7,987 bases of DNA from Candidatus Izemoplasmatales bacterium (GCA_028694875.1 JAQVKB010000038.1:1-7987); one strand, 5' to 3'. Shown: positions 1 to 7,018, counted from the stretch's first letter. A program made the numbers and translations. The notes: generated from the sequence alone by a model not told the origin.

Positions 1-1
1 T

Positions 2-820
2 CGCGAAAGCAATATTCCAATGAAGATTATCGATATGGAAAATGGCAAACAGAAGATTTATGTGAACCAAAGCCATAAAGCATTAAAAGATACCATCAAG
101 AAAGGGGATCACCTTTCCATTTATGTGGTCGATGAAAAACTCGATCCATCCGTGACACCGCAAGATTTGGGACTCGATATTCAATACGAAGACGATTATG
201 TGATGATTGTCTCCAAACCAGAGAACATGCAAATCATGGTCTCGAAAGCGCATCCTGAAGGAACCTTGGCGAATGCGATTCAATACCACTATGTTCAACA
301 CGGAATCCAAAGTGAAATCCATTTTGTGAATCGTTTGGACAAAGAAAGTTCGGGAATTGTTTTGGTCGCGAAAAACCGCTTTATCAAATACTTATTGGGA
401 AAAATGGAAGATAGTATTACGCGCGAATATTATGCGATTCTCGATGGCATTCTCGATCAGAAGAAGATGTGCATCGATCTACCGATTTCGCGGATCGAAA
501 ACTCGATTTTGAGAGAAGTTTCGATGCAAGGTGAAGAATGTTCGACTTCGTTTCAAGTTGCCAAAGAGTTTGGTCGCTTTTCTTTGATAAAAGTTCTCTC
601 CGAAACAGGAAGAACCCATCAAATCCGTGTCCACTTCTCGCATTTTTCGTACCCCATTGTGGGTGACGAACTCTATAACAAAAAAAGTTATTCAACGCAA
701 TCCTTGATGCTATATAGTTATCGGATTTCATTCATTCATCCAATCACAGATCAAACCGTCAGCGTGGCGATGGATTTACCGGAATCATTCCAGAAATTCA
801 TGAAGGAGCATAACGCATGA
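2..820 (+). CDS. RluA-family pseudouridine synthase (5' partial)
   Basis: This enzyme isomerises specific uridines in rRNA (sometimes tRNA) to pseudouridine in the cytoplasm. An ATG lies at 20, but the frame is open to the left edge and the first ~40 residues read like the second half of an S4 RNA-binding domain (IYVNQ, then KKGDHLSIYV), so the true start is probably outside the window. Counting from the ATG at 20, the catalytic motif is RLDKESSG with nucleophile Asp107, where family members usually have HRLDxxTSG. The second signature, ETGRTHQIRVH, is at residues 195-205, followed by the family's PIVGDELY-like segment. The layout resembles the large-subunit RluD/YjbO-type group, but the target uridine cannot be read from sequence. 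The stop overlaps the next gene's start (ATGA), suggesting translational coupling with the CotH genes. The family call is secure; the exact subtype is not. Confidence 0.93.
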   Translation, partial: RESNIPMKIIDMENGKQKIYVNQSHKALKDTIKKGDHLSIYVVDEKLDPSVTPQDLGLDIQYEDDYVMIVSKPENMQIMVSKAHPEGTLANAIQYHYVQHGIQSEIHFVNRLDKESSGIVLVAKNRFIKYLLGKMEDSITREYYAILDGILDQKKMCIDLPISRIENSILREVSMQGEECSTSFQVAKEFGRFSLIKVLSETGRTHQIRVHFSHFSYPIVGDELYNKKSYSTQSLMLYSYRISFIHPITDQTVSVAMDLPESFQKFMKEHNA

Positions 821-2313
821 GACGAGGTTTCTTACTCGTCTCCTTTTTGATTTTGGCGTTTCTGCTCTCAGGATGCGAGTTTCTTAATACGACCACGACA
901 ACGACGATCACGTCGACTACATCGACAGATACGATCACGACCACCACAACGACGGCCGACCAAGATGAACTCCTTTATCAAACTTTGTTTGACAATTCGG
1001 TTTATAAGAAGTTCACGATCCATTTTTCGAGGGCCAACTTTTTGAAGTTGATCGATGATATGGAAAATTATTATGACGAATTTGGCTCCTATCGCGACAA
1101 CACGATTCAAGAAGTCGACATCGATTATACCGATTCTGATGGAAATCAAGTCACGATGTATGAAGTTGGTTTCCGTACGAAAGGAAACATTTTCTCCCGT
1201 GTCCTTCCTGTCATCAAGGATTCGAACGGTAATATTATTGGATACCAACAGGTATCATTCCAATTGGAGTTCAACGAAACGTTCCTCTACCCCGACAATT
1301 CCACACAGTACAAAGAACTAAAAGACCGTCGCGGATTTGATTTGGAACAACTCAATTTCAAGATGGTACGCGCTGATGATTTCGGGGCTGTCACCGAATC
1401 GATTGCTTATGATTTGTATCGTGAAGCGGGAGTTCTAACTTCGGCAACTTCCTTTGCGGTGATCTACTTTGACATCGAGGGCACCATCGTTCCTTATGGA
1501 TTGTTCATGTTGCAAGAACCGATTGATGATGTCTTTGTCAAACGCTATTTTGGTCGCAATCAAGATGGATCCGTTGGCGATCTTTACAAGTGCGTATGGC
1601 AAACTGAGCCCGCTCGTTTGACACTTGGATACAATCCATATTCACTCGGTGTTTCGGACTACAACGATGGATACCGGAAAACATATCAATTGAAAACAAA
1701 CAAAGACATTTCTAATTTTTCGAGTTTTACCTCTTTTGTCGAAAAACTAAACAACACTTCCGTCATCAACTATACCAACGTCCTGGAAGCCAATTTGGAT
1801 GTCGATAGCTTGTTAAGGGCATTTGCGATGGGATTCTTGATTGGTAGCCCTGATGATTACCGAAGCGATGCCAATAATTACTATTTGTATTTTTACGAGG
1901 GTATGGCCGTATACATTCCTTTTGATATGGATCAAAGTTTGGGATTCGGTTGGGATCCATTTGGCAATCATGGACTTGATCTCGATGTTCTCTACTATCA
2001 ACCTGCTCAGTCTTATATCGGAACGATGCAAGACTTGCCGATGGCATACAATGTACTCGAGATTCCAATGTATCGAGACGCCTATTTACAGTATCTTGTT
2101 GACTATACTGATCCAACGAGTGGTATTTTTGATATTCAAACCTATGAATCGCTCTTCAGCATGGTCAAGTCGCTCTATGAAGCCGAGTTGCAAAGCGGAC
2201 ATCTTGGGCTGACTCATTTCTCGATGAACGATCGCTCGATGACACCACAATCCTATTTTTCTCAGAAGTCTCAAACTGTGCGCGAACAAGCGCTCGATTA
2301 TCTCGCTGGTTAA
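817..2313 (+). CDS. CotH-like kinase, surface lipoprotein
   Basis: A 498-residue CotH-type protein kinase homologue. CotH enzymes are atypical secreted kinases that phosphorylate proteins such as Bacillus spore-coat components. The start is supported by AAGGAG at 803-808, 8 nt before the ATG. A signal peptide ends in the lipobox LLSGC, with Cys20 as the predicted lipidated residue, followed by a Thr-rich linker (25-46). Family features follow in order: VGFRTKGN (117-124), LQEPIDD (232-238), GDLYK (254-258), then DDY (346-348) followed by NNYYLY (353-358), and PFDMD ending at Asp372. The DDY/NNYYLY segment probably supplies the catalytic Asp and the DMD the metal-binding Asp, by analogy with CotH. 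It should sit on the outer face of the membrane. Its substrate is unknown, and no sporulation gene is nearby, so the name coat protein should not be transferred. It is paralogous to the next gene throughout. Confidence 0.9.
   Translation: MRRGFLLVSFLILAFLLSGCEFLNTTTTTTITSTTSTDTITTTTTTADQDELLYQTLFDNSVYKKFTIHFSRANFLKLIDDMENYYDEFGSYRDNTIQEVDIDYTDSDGNQVTMYEVGFRTKGNIFSRVLPVIKDSNGNIIGYQQVSFQLEFNETFLYPDNSTQYKELKDRRGFDLEQLNFKMVRADDFGAVTESIAYDLYREAGVLTSATSFAVIYFDIEGTIVPYGLFMLQEPIDDVFVKRYFGRNQDGSVGDLYKCVWQTEPARLTLGYNPYSLGVSDYNDGYRKTYQLKTNKDISNFSSFTSFVEKLNNTSVINYTNVLEANLDVDSLLRAFAMGFLIGSPDDYRSDANNYYLYFYEGMAVYIPFDMDQSLGFGWDPFGNHGLDLDVLYYQPAQSYIGTMQDLPMAYNVLEIPMYRDAYLQYLVDYTDPTSGIFDIQTYESLFSMVKSLYEAELQSGHLGLTHFSMNDRSMTPQSYFSQKSQTVREQALDYLAG
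889..954 (+). repeat. Thr-codon low-complexity tract (lipoprotein linker)
   Basis: Twenty-two codons (residues 25-46 of the first CotH-like protein) are almost all Thr, mostly ACG, ACC and ACA, interrupted only by Ile, Ser and Asp. The tract lies just after the lipidated Cys20, so it is probably a flexible, possibly O-glycosylated spacer holding the kinase domain away from the membrane. Mixed Thr codons argue for selection on the protein rather than simple slippage alone. Confidence 0.8.
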
Positions 2314-2322
2314 GGAGAGTTT

Positions 2323-3783
2323 ATGTCTAGAATCGTCCTCAAACGCATTGTCATGATGGCTTTGTTAGTGGCGTCCATCGCCACTCTTTCTGTCGTGAAA
2401 TGGATTCAGACGGACGGTTCTTCGGACACGATCTTACGACTCGTCAATAACCGTAAGCAGAAGAATGATTTCGATCAATTATTTGACAATACCGTGTTTA
2501 AGAGTTTTACAATTTCTTTTGATGAAACGGTGTTTCAATCACTACTCGATGATATGCAATCCTATTTTGATCTTTACGGCACCTACCAAGACAACACGAT
2601 GCATCCTGTGACGATGACTTACAACGACTCCGACGGAACGAGCTTTACGCTCGAAGAAGTTGGATTTCGAACAAAGTCCAATACGTCTCGCAATTTGCCT
2701 TTGACCTATGATTGGATGAATCGCGCTACGTATCATCAAACGTCGTTTCAACTTCAATTTGATGAGACCTTCGATTATGCAAAAAACTCCAATGAGTATG
2801 CTGTCCTGAAAGGACGAGAAGCATTCAACCTAGAGCAGTTAAATTTCGAGTTTTGTAAATCATTTGATGGAGAATATGACGCTGCGATGATTTCCGAAGC
2901 GTATGCGTATGAGCTTTACCGAAACGCGGGAGTCGATGTTTCTCATGCCAGTTATGGTATCGTCTATTTGCAAGTTGGCGATGTTTTGATCAATTATGGT
3001 TTTTTCACGTTCATCGAACCCATCGATAAGGTTTTCTTGGCAGACAACTATAAGAGCGATGTCATCGGCGATTATGGTGATTTATACAAGGCGACAGATG
3101 TGGCCGGAATTGCAGATTTGTCGGTCGACTCCATCTCACTTGCGGGAATCAATGATAATCCATTGAATCTTCGTTACTCTTACGCCTTACAAAACAACAC
3201 CTTAGGTGACACGCGTACTTCGCATGATACTCTCCTTCATTTCATGCAAAATATCGCGGATTCAGCGCATTTTTCAGAGATGGCTGAAGATATTCTCGAT
3301 GTCGATCAATTCCTTCGGGCACTCGCCATGGGATTCTTAATTGGCAATACCGACGATTACCGATACAATTTCAACAACTATTACCTTTACTTCAAAGTGT
3401 ATACTTCGAAAGCAGTGTTCATTCCGTTCGATTTGGACAATGCGTTGGGATTTGGGAAGCATCAAGACTTGACCTATCGATATGGGGTCGATTATCCGAT
3501 TTTCTCCGATCAAGATGATCTCGCGGTGCTTGTGGGGGCTGTCTTCTCCATCGAAAGCTATCGCAATCTATATGTCGATTATTTAGAATCCTTTGCGAAC
3601 GAACTTTTTTCATATGATGATTTTTACGCCGAATATACGACTGCCAAAGCGTTATACGAAACCGTTTTGGTCAGTGAAAACCATCTGGGAAATCAAGCGT
3701 TTGGGCTACGTAATATCGCGTGGTACATGGTCACGAAAAAAACGAATGTATTATCACAGGTTGAGGAATATCGCGGAAATTAA
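2323..3783 (+). CDS. CotH-like kinase, membrane-anchored paralogue
   Basis: A 486-residue CotH-type protein, co-linear with the preceding gene. The start has AAGGAG at 2312-2317, which overlaps the previous stop codon, 5 nt before the ATG, so the two are surely co-transcribed. The N-terminus has a basic stretch and one hydrophobic helix (about 9-25) without a lipobox Cys, so it is either a signal anchor or a cleaved signal peptide; there is no Thr linker. Matching motifs are VGFRTKSN (113-120, with Ser where the paralogue has Gly), FIEPID (230-235), GDLYK (252-256), DDY (344-346) followed by NNYYLY (351-356), and PFDLD ending at Asp372. Both putative active-site Asp regions are intact, so it may be an active kinase, but the substrate is unknown. 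The gene has no obvious terminator of its own; the palindrome AAAACGTTTT at its end is too short to be convincing. Confidence 0.88.
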   Translation: MSRIVLKRIVMMALLVASIATLSVVKWIQTDGSSDTILRLVNNRKQKNDFDQLFDNTVFKSFTISFDETVFQSLLDDMQSYFDLYGTYQDNTMHPVTMTYNDSDGTSFTLEEVGFRTKSNTSRNLPLTYDWMNRATYHQTSFQLQFDETFDYAKNSNEYAVLKGREAFNLEQLNFEFCKSFDGEYDAAMISEAYAYELYRNAGVDVSHASYGIVYLQVGDVLINYGFFTFIEPIDKVFLADNYKSDVIGDYGDLYKATDVAGIADLSVDSISLAGINDNPLNLRYSYALQNNTLGDTRTSHDTLLHFMQNIADSAHFSEMAEDILDVDQFLRALAMGFLIGNTDDYRYNFNNYYLYFKVYTSKAVFIPFDLDNALGFGKHQDLTYRYGVDYPIFSDQDDLAVLVGAVFSIESYRNLYVDYLESFANELFSYDDFYAEYTTAKALYETVLVSENHLGNQAFGLRNIAWYMVTKKTNVLSQVEEYRGN

Positions 3784-3826
3784 AACGTTTTCATCGAATA
3801 TGACCAATTTTTTCAGTTCTTTTCCG

Positions 3827-3854
3827 TTGACATCCCATTTCAATCCTGTATAAT
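3827..3854 (+). promoter_or_regulatory. Sigma-A promoter for the lysine leader and ABC operon
   Basis: A perfect -35 box TTGACA (3827-3832) and a perfect -10 box TATAAT (3849-3854) are separated by 16 nt. Transcription should begin near 3861, a short distance before the riboswitch aptamer. The promoter starts only 43 nt after the second CotH stop codon and makes the transporter operon an independent unit. Such a consensus core suits genes controlled mainly after initiation, here by riboswitch attenuation. Confidence 0.9.
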
Positions 3855-3879
3855 GGGAACATGCGAAATTGACAAGTTC

Positions 3880-4050
3880 ATATAAGATTAGAGGTAGCGA
3901 TGCAGATGAGTACGTTGTCGAGGCGGTAGTCGAAGACACAACGGAAAGGCAATCATCGCCGAATGGGAAAAGCAGACATGCGATTTCCATGGGGCCGTGG
4001 GGAACACCCATGACACTCCTATCGCAAGATAGAGGCGCTAACGATACAGA
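3880..4050 (+). promoter_or_regulatory. Lysine riboswitch aptamer (L box)
   Basis: The leader holds the conserved core of the lysine aptamer in the right order: AGAGG (3890-3894), ATGAGTA (3906-3912), GAAAGGC (3944-3950), CGCCGAA (3957-3963), and GGGGAACACCCAT then CACT (3999-4017). Helices fit the five-way junction fold: P2 3897-3902 with 3954-3959; its upper part 3913-3918 with 3938-3943; P3 3963-3969 with 3984-3990; P4 3996-4001 with 4007-4012; P5 4019-4023 with 4028-4032, closed by a GCAA loop. P1 seems short (TTAG 3888-3891 with CTAA 4038-4041), so the outer borders are approximate. From recall, several of these blocks closely resemble the Thermotoga lysine aptamer. Binding of free L-lysine should switch off the transporter genes downstream. 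Confidence 0.9.
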
Positions 4051-4096
4051 TTCCTGAAGTTTGAATGGAAAGCGTCTGATATGACGCTTTTTTTTT
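4033..4096 (+). terminator. Riboswitch expression platform: intrinsic terminator and antiterminator
   Basis: An 8-bp stem (AAAGCGTC 4069-4076 with GACGCTTT 4083-4090, loop TGATAT) is followed by U residues running to 4096, a classic intrinsic terminator. The segment AGGCGCT (4033-4039), at the 3' edge of the aptamer, can instead pair over 7 bp, with one G-U, with AGCGTCT (4071-4077), which destroys the terminator stem. This predicts an OFF switch: lysine-bound aptamer keeps 4033-4039 occupied and the terminator forms, while without lysine the antiterminator forms and transcription continues. Confidence 0.88.
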
Positions 4097-4126
4097 CGCA
4101 AAATTCAAACCCAAAGGAGTTTTACC

Positions 4127-4984
4127 ATGAGAAAAGTACTTGCTTTATCCCTCGTGCTGTTCGCGTCGCTTACCCTATTTGCTTGCGGAAACAGCACCGA
4201 CATCGTTGTCGATCAAGACAACTACGACGCCATTGTCGAACGTGGTTATATCACGGTTGGCATGGAATGCGCTTATGCGCCCTTTAACTGGACTGTGGAG
4301 TCCTCCAATGCCGCGGACAGCGCCGTCATGATTGATGGCACTTCCAACTACTGTGACGGCTATGATGTGGTCGTTGCTCAAGCCATCGCGGATGGCCTCG
4401 GCGTCGAACTCCATGTCGCGGCCGTCGAATGGGATGGCCTTATTCCTTCCCTCGCGACCAATGGTCAAATCGATTTGATTATTGCAGGTATGTCGCCCAC
4501 CGCAGAACGAGCACAAACCGTTGCTTTCTCGAACGAATACTATGCTTCGACGCATGTCGTCGTGCTTCGTTCCGATTCGACTTACGCTACTGCAACATCC
4601 ATCACCGATTTTTCGGGAGCCTCCATCGTCGGTCAACTCGACACGATTTATGATGGCTTGATTGATCAAATGACAGGCGCAACCCATGAGAATCCACTTT
4701 CGGATGTTCCCACGATCATCACTGCCATCAACGCCGGAACCTATGATGCGACGATTTTGGAACTGCCTGTGGCCATTGCAGTTTGCGAATCCAACCCGAA
4801 TTTGACCTACATTGAATTGACGGAAGGCCATGGATTTAGCGTTTCTTATGAAGATGCGGCCGTAGCAATTGCACTTCGTCAAGCGGATGTCACGTTGCTC
4901 ACCGAAGTGAACGCGATTCTCGCCACCATTTCTTCTGAAACACGTGAATCCTGGATGCTCGCGGCGATTGATCGTCAACCGTAA
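4127..4984 (+). CDS. Amino acid ABC transporter substrate-binding lipoprotein (predicted lysine)
   Basis: A 285-residue family 3 solute-binding protein (SBP_bac_3), the extracellular receptor of a polar amino acid importer. The start has AAAGGAG at 4113-4119, 7 nt upstream. The signal peptide ends in LFAC with lipidated Cys20, so the receptor is tethered to the membrane as expected in a Gram-positive-type cell. The receptor fold is visible from GYITVGMECAYAPFNW (40-55), through CDGYDVVVAQAIADGLG (from Cys76), EWDGLIPSL, and the hallmark IDLIIAGMSPTAER preceding FSNEYY. Cys48 and Cys76 flank the first binding-lobe insertion and could form a disulfide. Ligand identity cannot be read with certainty from these motifs, because Lys, Arg, His and Gln receptors share them; the lysine assignment comes from the riboswitch immediately upstream. 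It is the first gene of a three-gene operon. Confidence 0.93.
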   Translation: MRKVLALSLVLFASLTLFACGNSTDIVVDQDNYDAIVERGYITVGMECAYAPFNWTVESSNAADSAVMIDGTSNYCDGYDVVVAQAIADGLGVELHVAAVEWDGLIPSLATNGQIDLIIAGMSPTAERAQTVAFSNEYYASTHVVVLRSDSTYATATSITDFSGASIVGQLDTIYDGLIDQMTGATHENPLSDVPTIITAINAGTYDATILELPVAIAVCESNPNLTYIELTEGHGFSVSYEDAAVAIALRQADVTLLTEVNAILATISSETRESWMLAAIDRQP

Positions 4985-4988
4985 TCCG

Positions 4989-5011
4989 AAAAGAGAGCGC
5001 GGCTCTCTTTT
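4989..5011 (+). terminator. Intercistronic hairpin between receptor and permease genes
   Basis: Just after the receptor stop codon, AAAAGAGAGC (4989-4998) pairs perfectly with GCTCTCTTTT (5002-5011) across a GCG loop, and the DNA beyond stays T-rich. The hairpin ends 9 nt before the permease ribosome binding site. In many ABC operons such an element causes partial termination or stabilises the upstream mRNA, so that the receptor is made in excess over the other subunits. It is probably leaky, because the permease and ATPase genes have no visible promoter of their own. Confidence 0.75.
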
Positions 5012-5032
5012 CTTCCTTTTGGAGGTATTGAA

Positions 5033-6238
5033 ATGAAATTTTTACGGAACCCGTTTGTGATGATCTTGTTTCTGGTCATCGCTTTGGGAGTTGTCAATGT
5101 GATTTCCCCAGGAGCTTTTACGCTTTTTTCGACCACTGTCGAGGCTGAAGTATCAGAAACCGACGATCCTGAATTGATAGAAGCAATGAATGGATTGGTT
5201 CTTTATAGCGAATTTAACTATCAAACGTTGACACAAGCCAAATTGGATCAATTATCGTATGGTTTTTATCTGCCAATTCAATATGGCGATGTCTCCATCG
5301 CGTGGAGTTCGGACTCGTCAAGATTCGATATTGCATCTGTACCCGAAACCATTCCGGTCATGTCGCAAACGGGACCCATCGACATTGAGGTATTGCATGT
5401 TCAGGTTCTTTCACTCCCGAGTGCGCTTCAAGGAAACGATCCTTTCATCATGACCGCGACATTCTCGAATGAACTTCATGAAAGCCAGAAGCAATATACA
5501 GGTCAACTCGTACCAGTGATGCCTGATGATTTCTGGGGCGGTGTATTTTTCACGTTTTTCCGTTATCTTTCGCTGTTCGTGGAAGGCGTATTGACGACGT
5601 TGTTACTCTCGCTAGCGGGAACTGTGATTGGTTTTGTCATCGCCATTTTGCTGGTGCTAATGCGTTCAATACGACCTGCCAGACATGAAGCGACTATCTC
5701 TCGTTTGTTGCGAAAAGGTCTTCAAGGCTTTGCAAAGTTCTATGTGACGATATTCCGTGGAACACCGATGATTGTTCAAGCTGCCTTTTTCTGGTATGGC
5801 TTGGGTTTGTTTGGTGATGCGATGCTTTGCGGATTGTTTGTCGTGAGTGTCAATACCGCAGCCTATATCGCGGAAATCCTACGCGGTGGCATCTCCTCGG
5901 TCGATACGGGACAGATGGAGGCGGCCAGAAGTTTGGGGCTTTCCTATGTTCAAACAATGCGTTATGTCATATTACCTCAAGCCATCAAAAACGCCATGCC
6001 AGCCATTGGTAACGAATTTGTCATCAACATCAAAGACACTTCCGTACTTTCCATCATCGGCATTTTCGAGCTGTTCAACCAAACAAGACGAATCGCCGGG
6101 ATGCATTACCGTCAATTGGAAGCTTATTTCGTGGTCGCGCTGATCTACTTATTTTTAACGTATACCGTCACCCATCTGCTTCAAAAAATCGAAAAACGTT
6201 TGGATATGCCCGTCAAAGAATTGACGAGCTCCAATTAG
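5033..6238 (+). CDS. Amino acid ABC transporter permease with N-terminal extracytoplasmic domain
   Basis: A 401-residue membrane subunit of the predicted lysine importer, started by GGAGG at 5021-5025, 7 nt before the ATG. The C-terminal part (about 167-392) is a complete HisM/GlnP-type permease: a first core helix around GVLTTLLLSLAGTVIGFVIA (185-204), FRGTPMIVQ (241-249), and the EAA loop starting EAARSLGLS at Glu296, which docks on the ATPase, with VILPQ and NEFVINIKDTS after it. Family members are usually 210-240 residues; this one is about 170 longer. The extra part is a transmembrane helix (8-25) and a soluble stretch (about 33-165) that should lie outside the cell. It contains a DVSIAWSSDSS segment (86-96) followed by alternating beta-like strands, resembling the atrophied bacterial Ig-like domains. 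The Ig-like reading is tentative; the extension itself is clear. The permease may work as a homodimer, since no second permease gene is present. Confidence 0.92.
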   Translation: MKFLRNPFVMILFLVIALGVVNVISPGAFTLFSTTVEAEVSETDDPELIEAMNGLVLYSEFNYQTLTQAKLDQLSYGFYLPIQYGDVSIAWSSDSSRFDIASVPETIPVMSQTGPIDIEVLHVQVLSLPSALQGNDPFIMTATFSNELHESQKQYTGQLVPVMPDDFWGGVFFTFFRYLSLFVEGVLTTLLLSLAGTVIGFVIAILLVLMRSIRPARHEATISRLLRKGLQGFAKFYVTIFRGTPMIVQAAFFWYGLGLFGDAMLCGLFVVSVNTAAYIAEILRGGISSVDTGQMEAARSLGLSYVQTMRYVILPQAIKNAMPAIGNEFVINIKDTSVLSIIGIFELFNQTRRIAGMHYRQLEAYFVVALIYLFLTYTVTHLLQKIEKRLDMPVKELTSSN

Positions 6239-6247
6239 GAGGTCACG

Positions 6248-6988
6248 ATGAATCCATTACTCCAAGTGGTCTCACTGACAAAAGAGTTCGGTTCGCTCTC
6301 GGTACTTCGTGGGATTGAACTGACGATTCACGAACAAGAAGTGGTTTCTATCATTGGGGCGAGCGGATCTGGAAAATCCACGTTGCTTCGTTGTATGAAT
6401 CTGTTGGAAGAACCTACATCCGGGTCGATTTGGTTTGAAGGCGTCGATCTCGCCAACGAACCCGTGGACTTGGATCGGCTACGTTCCAAGATGGGGATGG
6501 TCTTTCAATCATTCAACCTCTTCGATAATTTGAATGTGCTCGATAATGTGACGTTGGCGCCTCGTAGAGTATTAGGGGTGGACAAAGAAGCTGCGGAGGT
6601 TCAGGCAAAATCCTTACTGGAATCGGTTGGAATGAGCGATTTTTTATACCAACGAGCAAAGAAACTATCAGGGGGACAAAAACAACGCGTGGCCATTGCA
6701 AGAGCCTTGGCAATGAATCCTAAAGTGTTGCTTTTTGACGAACCCACTTCAGCACTGGATCCGGAGATGGTCGGAGAAGTGCTTGAAGTCATGAGGAAGT
6801 TAGCCAAACAAGGAATGACAATGGTCGTGGTCACCCATGAAATGGGATTTGCCAAAGAAGTCTCTGACCGTGTCGTTTTCATGGATCAAGGAATCATTGT
6901 CGAACAAGGACCACCCTCAAAAGTTTTCAGTCAACCCAAAGAAGAACGCACCAAAGAGTTTCTCAAAAGAGTTTTGAATGATCGATAA
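6248..6988 (+). CDS. Polar amino acid ABC transporter ATP-binding protein (predicted lysine)
   Basis: A 246-residue cytoplasmic ATPase of the HisP/GlnQ/ArtM group that powers the importer. All nucleotide-binding motifs are present and intact: Walker A GASGSGKST (37-45), Q-loop Gln87 in VFQSFNLF, signature LSGGQ (140-144), Walker B VLLFD with Asp164 and catalytic Glu165, D-loop SALD, and switch His197 in VTHEMGFA. The length is normal for the family and there is no C-terminal regulatory domain of the MetN kind. The ribosome binding site AGGAGG (6237-6242) begins inside the permease stop codon, giving a 9-nt gap between the genes, so the two are tightly co-translated. A terminator follows immediately and ends the operon. 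The specific substrate is inferred from the upstream lysine riboswitch, not from this subunit. Confidence 0.96.
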   Translation: MNPLLQVVSLTKEFGSLSVLRGIELTIHEQEVVSIIGASGSGKSTLLRCMNLLEEPTSGSIWFEGVDLANEPVDLDRLRSKMGMVFQSFNLFDNLNVLDNVTLAPRRVLGVDKEAAEVQAKSLLESVGMSDFLYQRAKKLSGGQKQRVAIARALAMNPKVLLFDEPTSALDPEMVGEVLEVMRKLAKQGMTMVVVTHEMGFAKEVSDRVVFMDQGIIVEQGPPSKVFSQPKEERTKEFLKRVLNDR

Positions 6989-7018
6989 AAAAAAAAAGAG
7001 AAGCGAGGCTTCTCTTTT
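6987..7018. terminator. Bidirectional intrinsic terminator between convergent genes
   Basis: AAAAGAGAAGC (6994-7004) pairs perfectly over 11 bp with GCTTCTCTTTT (7008-7018) across a GAG loop. On the minus strand the run of 11 A (6987-6997) becomes a long U tract right after the stem, a strong terminator for the small membrane-protein gene. On the plus strand the tail has only four U, so termination of the ABC operon may be less complete. The A run begins within the ATPase stop codon. Confidence 0.88.

Noticed and set aside
3782..3826. Intrinsic terminator after the second CotH gene
   Set aside because: Only a 10-nt palindrome (AAAACGTTTT) and scattered T runs are present; no adequate stem precedes them, so read-through into the leader is possible.
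3869..4057. Open frame of 62 codons on the plus strand in the leader
   Set aside because: It lies across the lysine aptamer, has no ribosome binding site, and its composition is explained by RNA structure.
3861..4096. T-box leader as the explanation of the structured 5' region
   Set aside because: No T-box consensus sequence or specifier-loop arrangement is seen, while the lysine aptamer blocks occur in the right order.
3754..4101. Minus-strand open frame across the riboswitch
   Set aside because: It is antisense to the end of the second CotH gene and to the aptamer and terminator, with no start signal or recognisable protein features.
4175..4978. Long antisense open frame (267 codons) opposite the receptor gene
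   Set aside because: It mirrors a well-supported SBP_bac_3 gene; the protein has no family features and arises from the codon bias of the sense strand.
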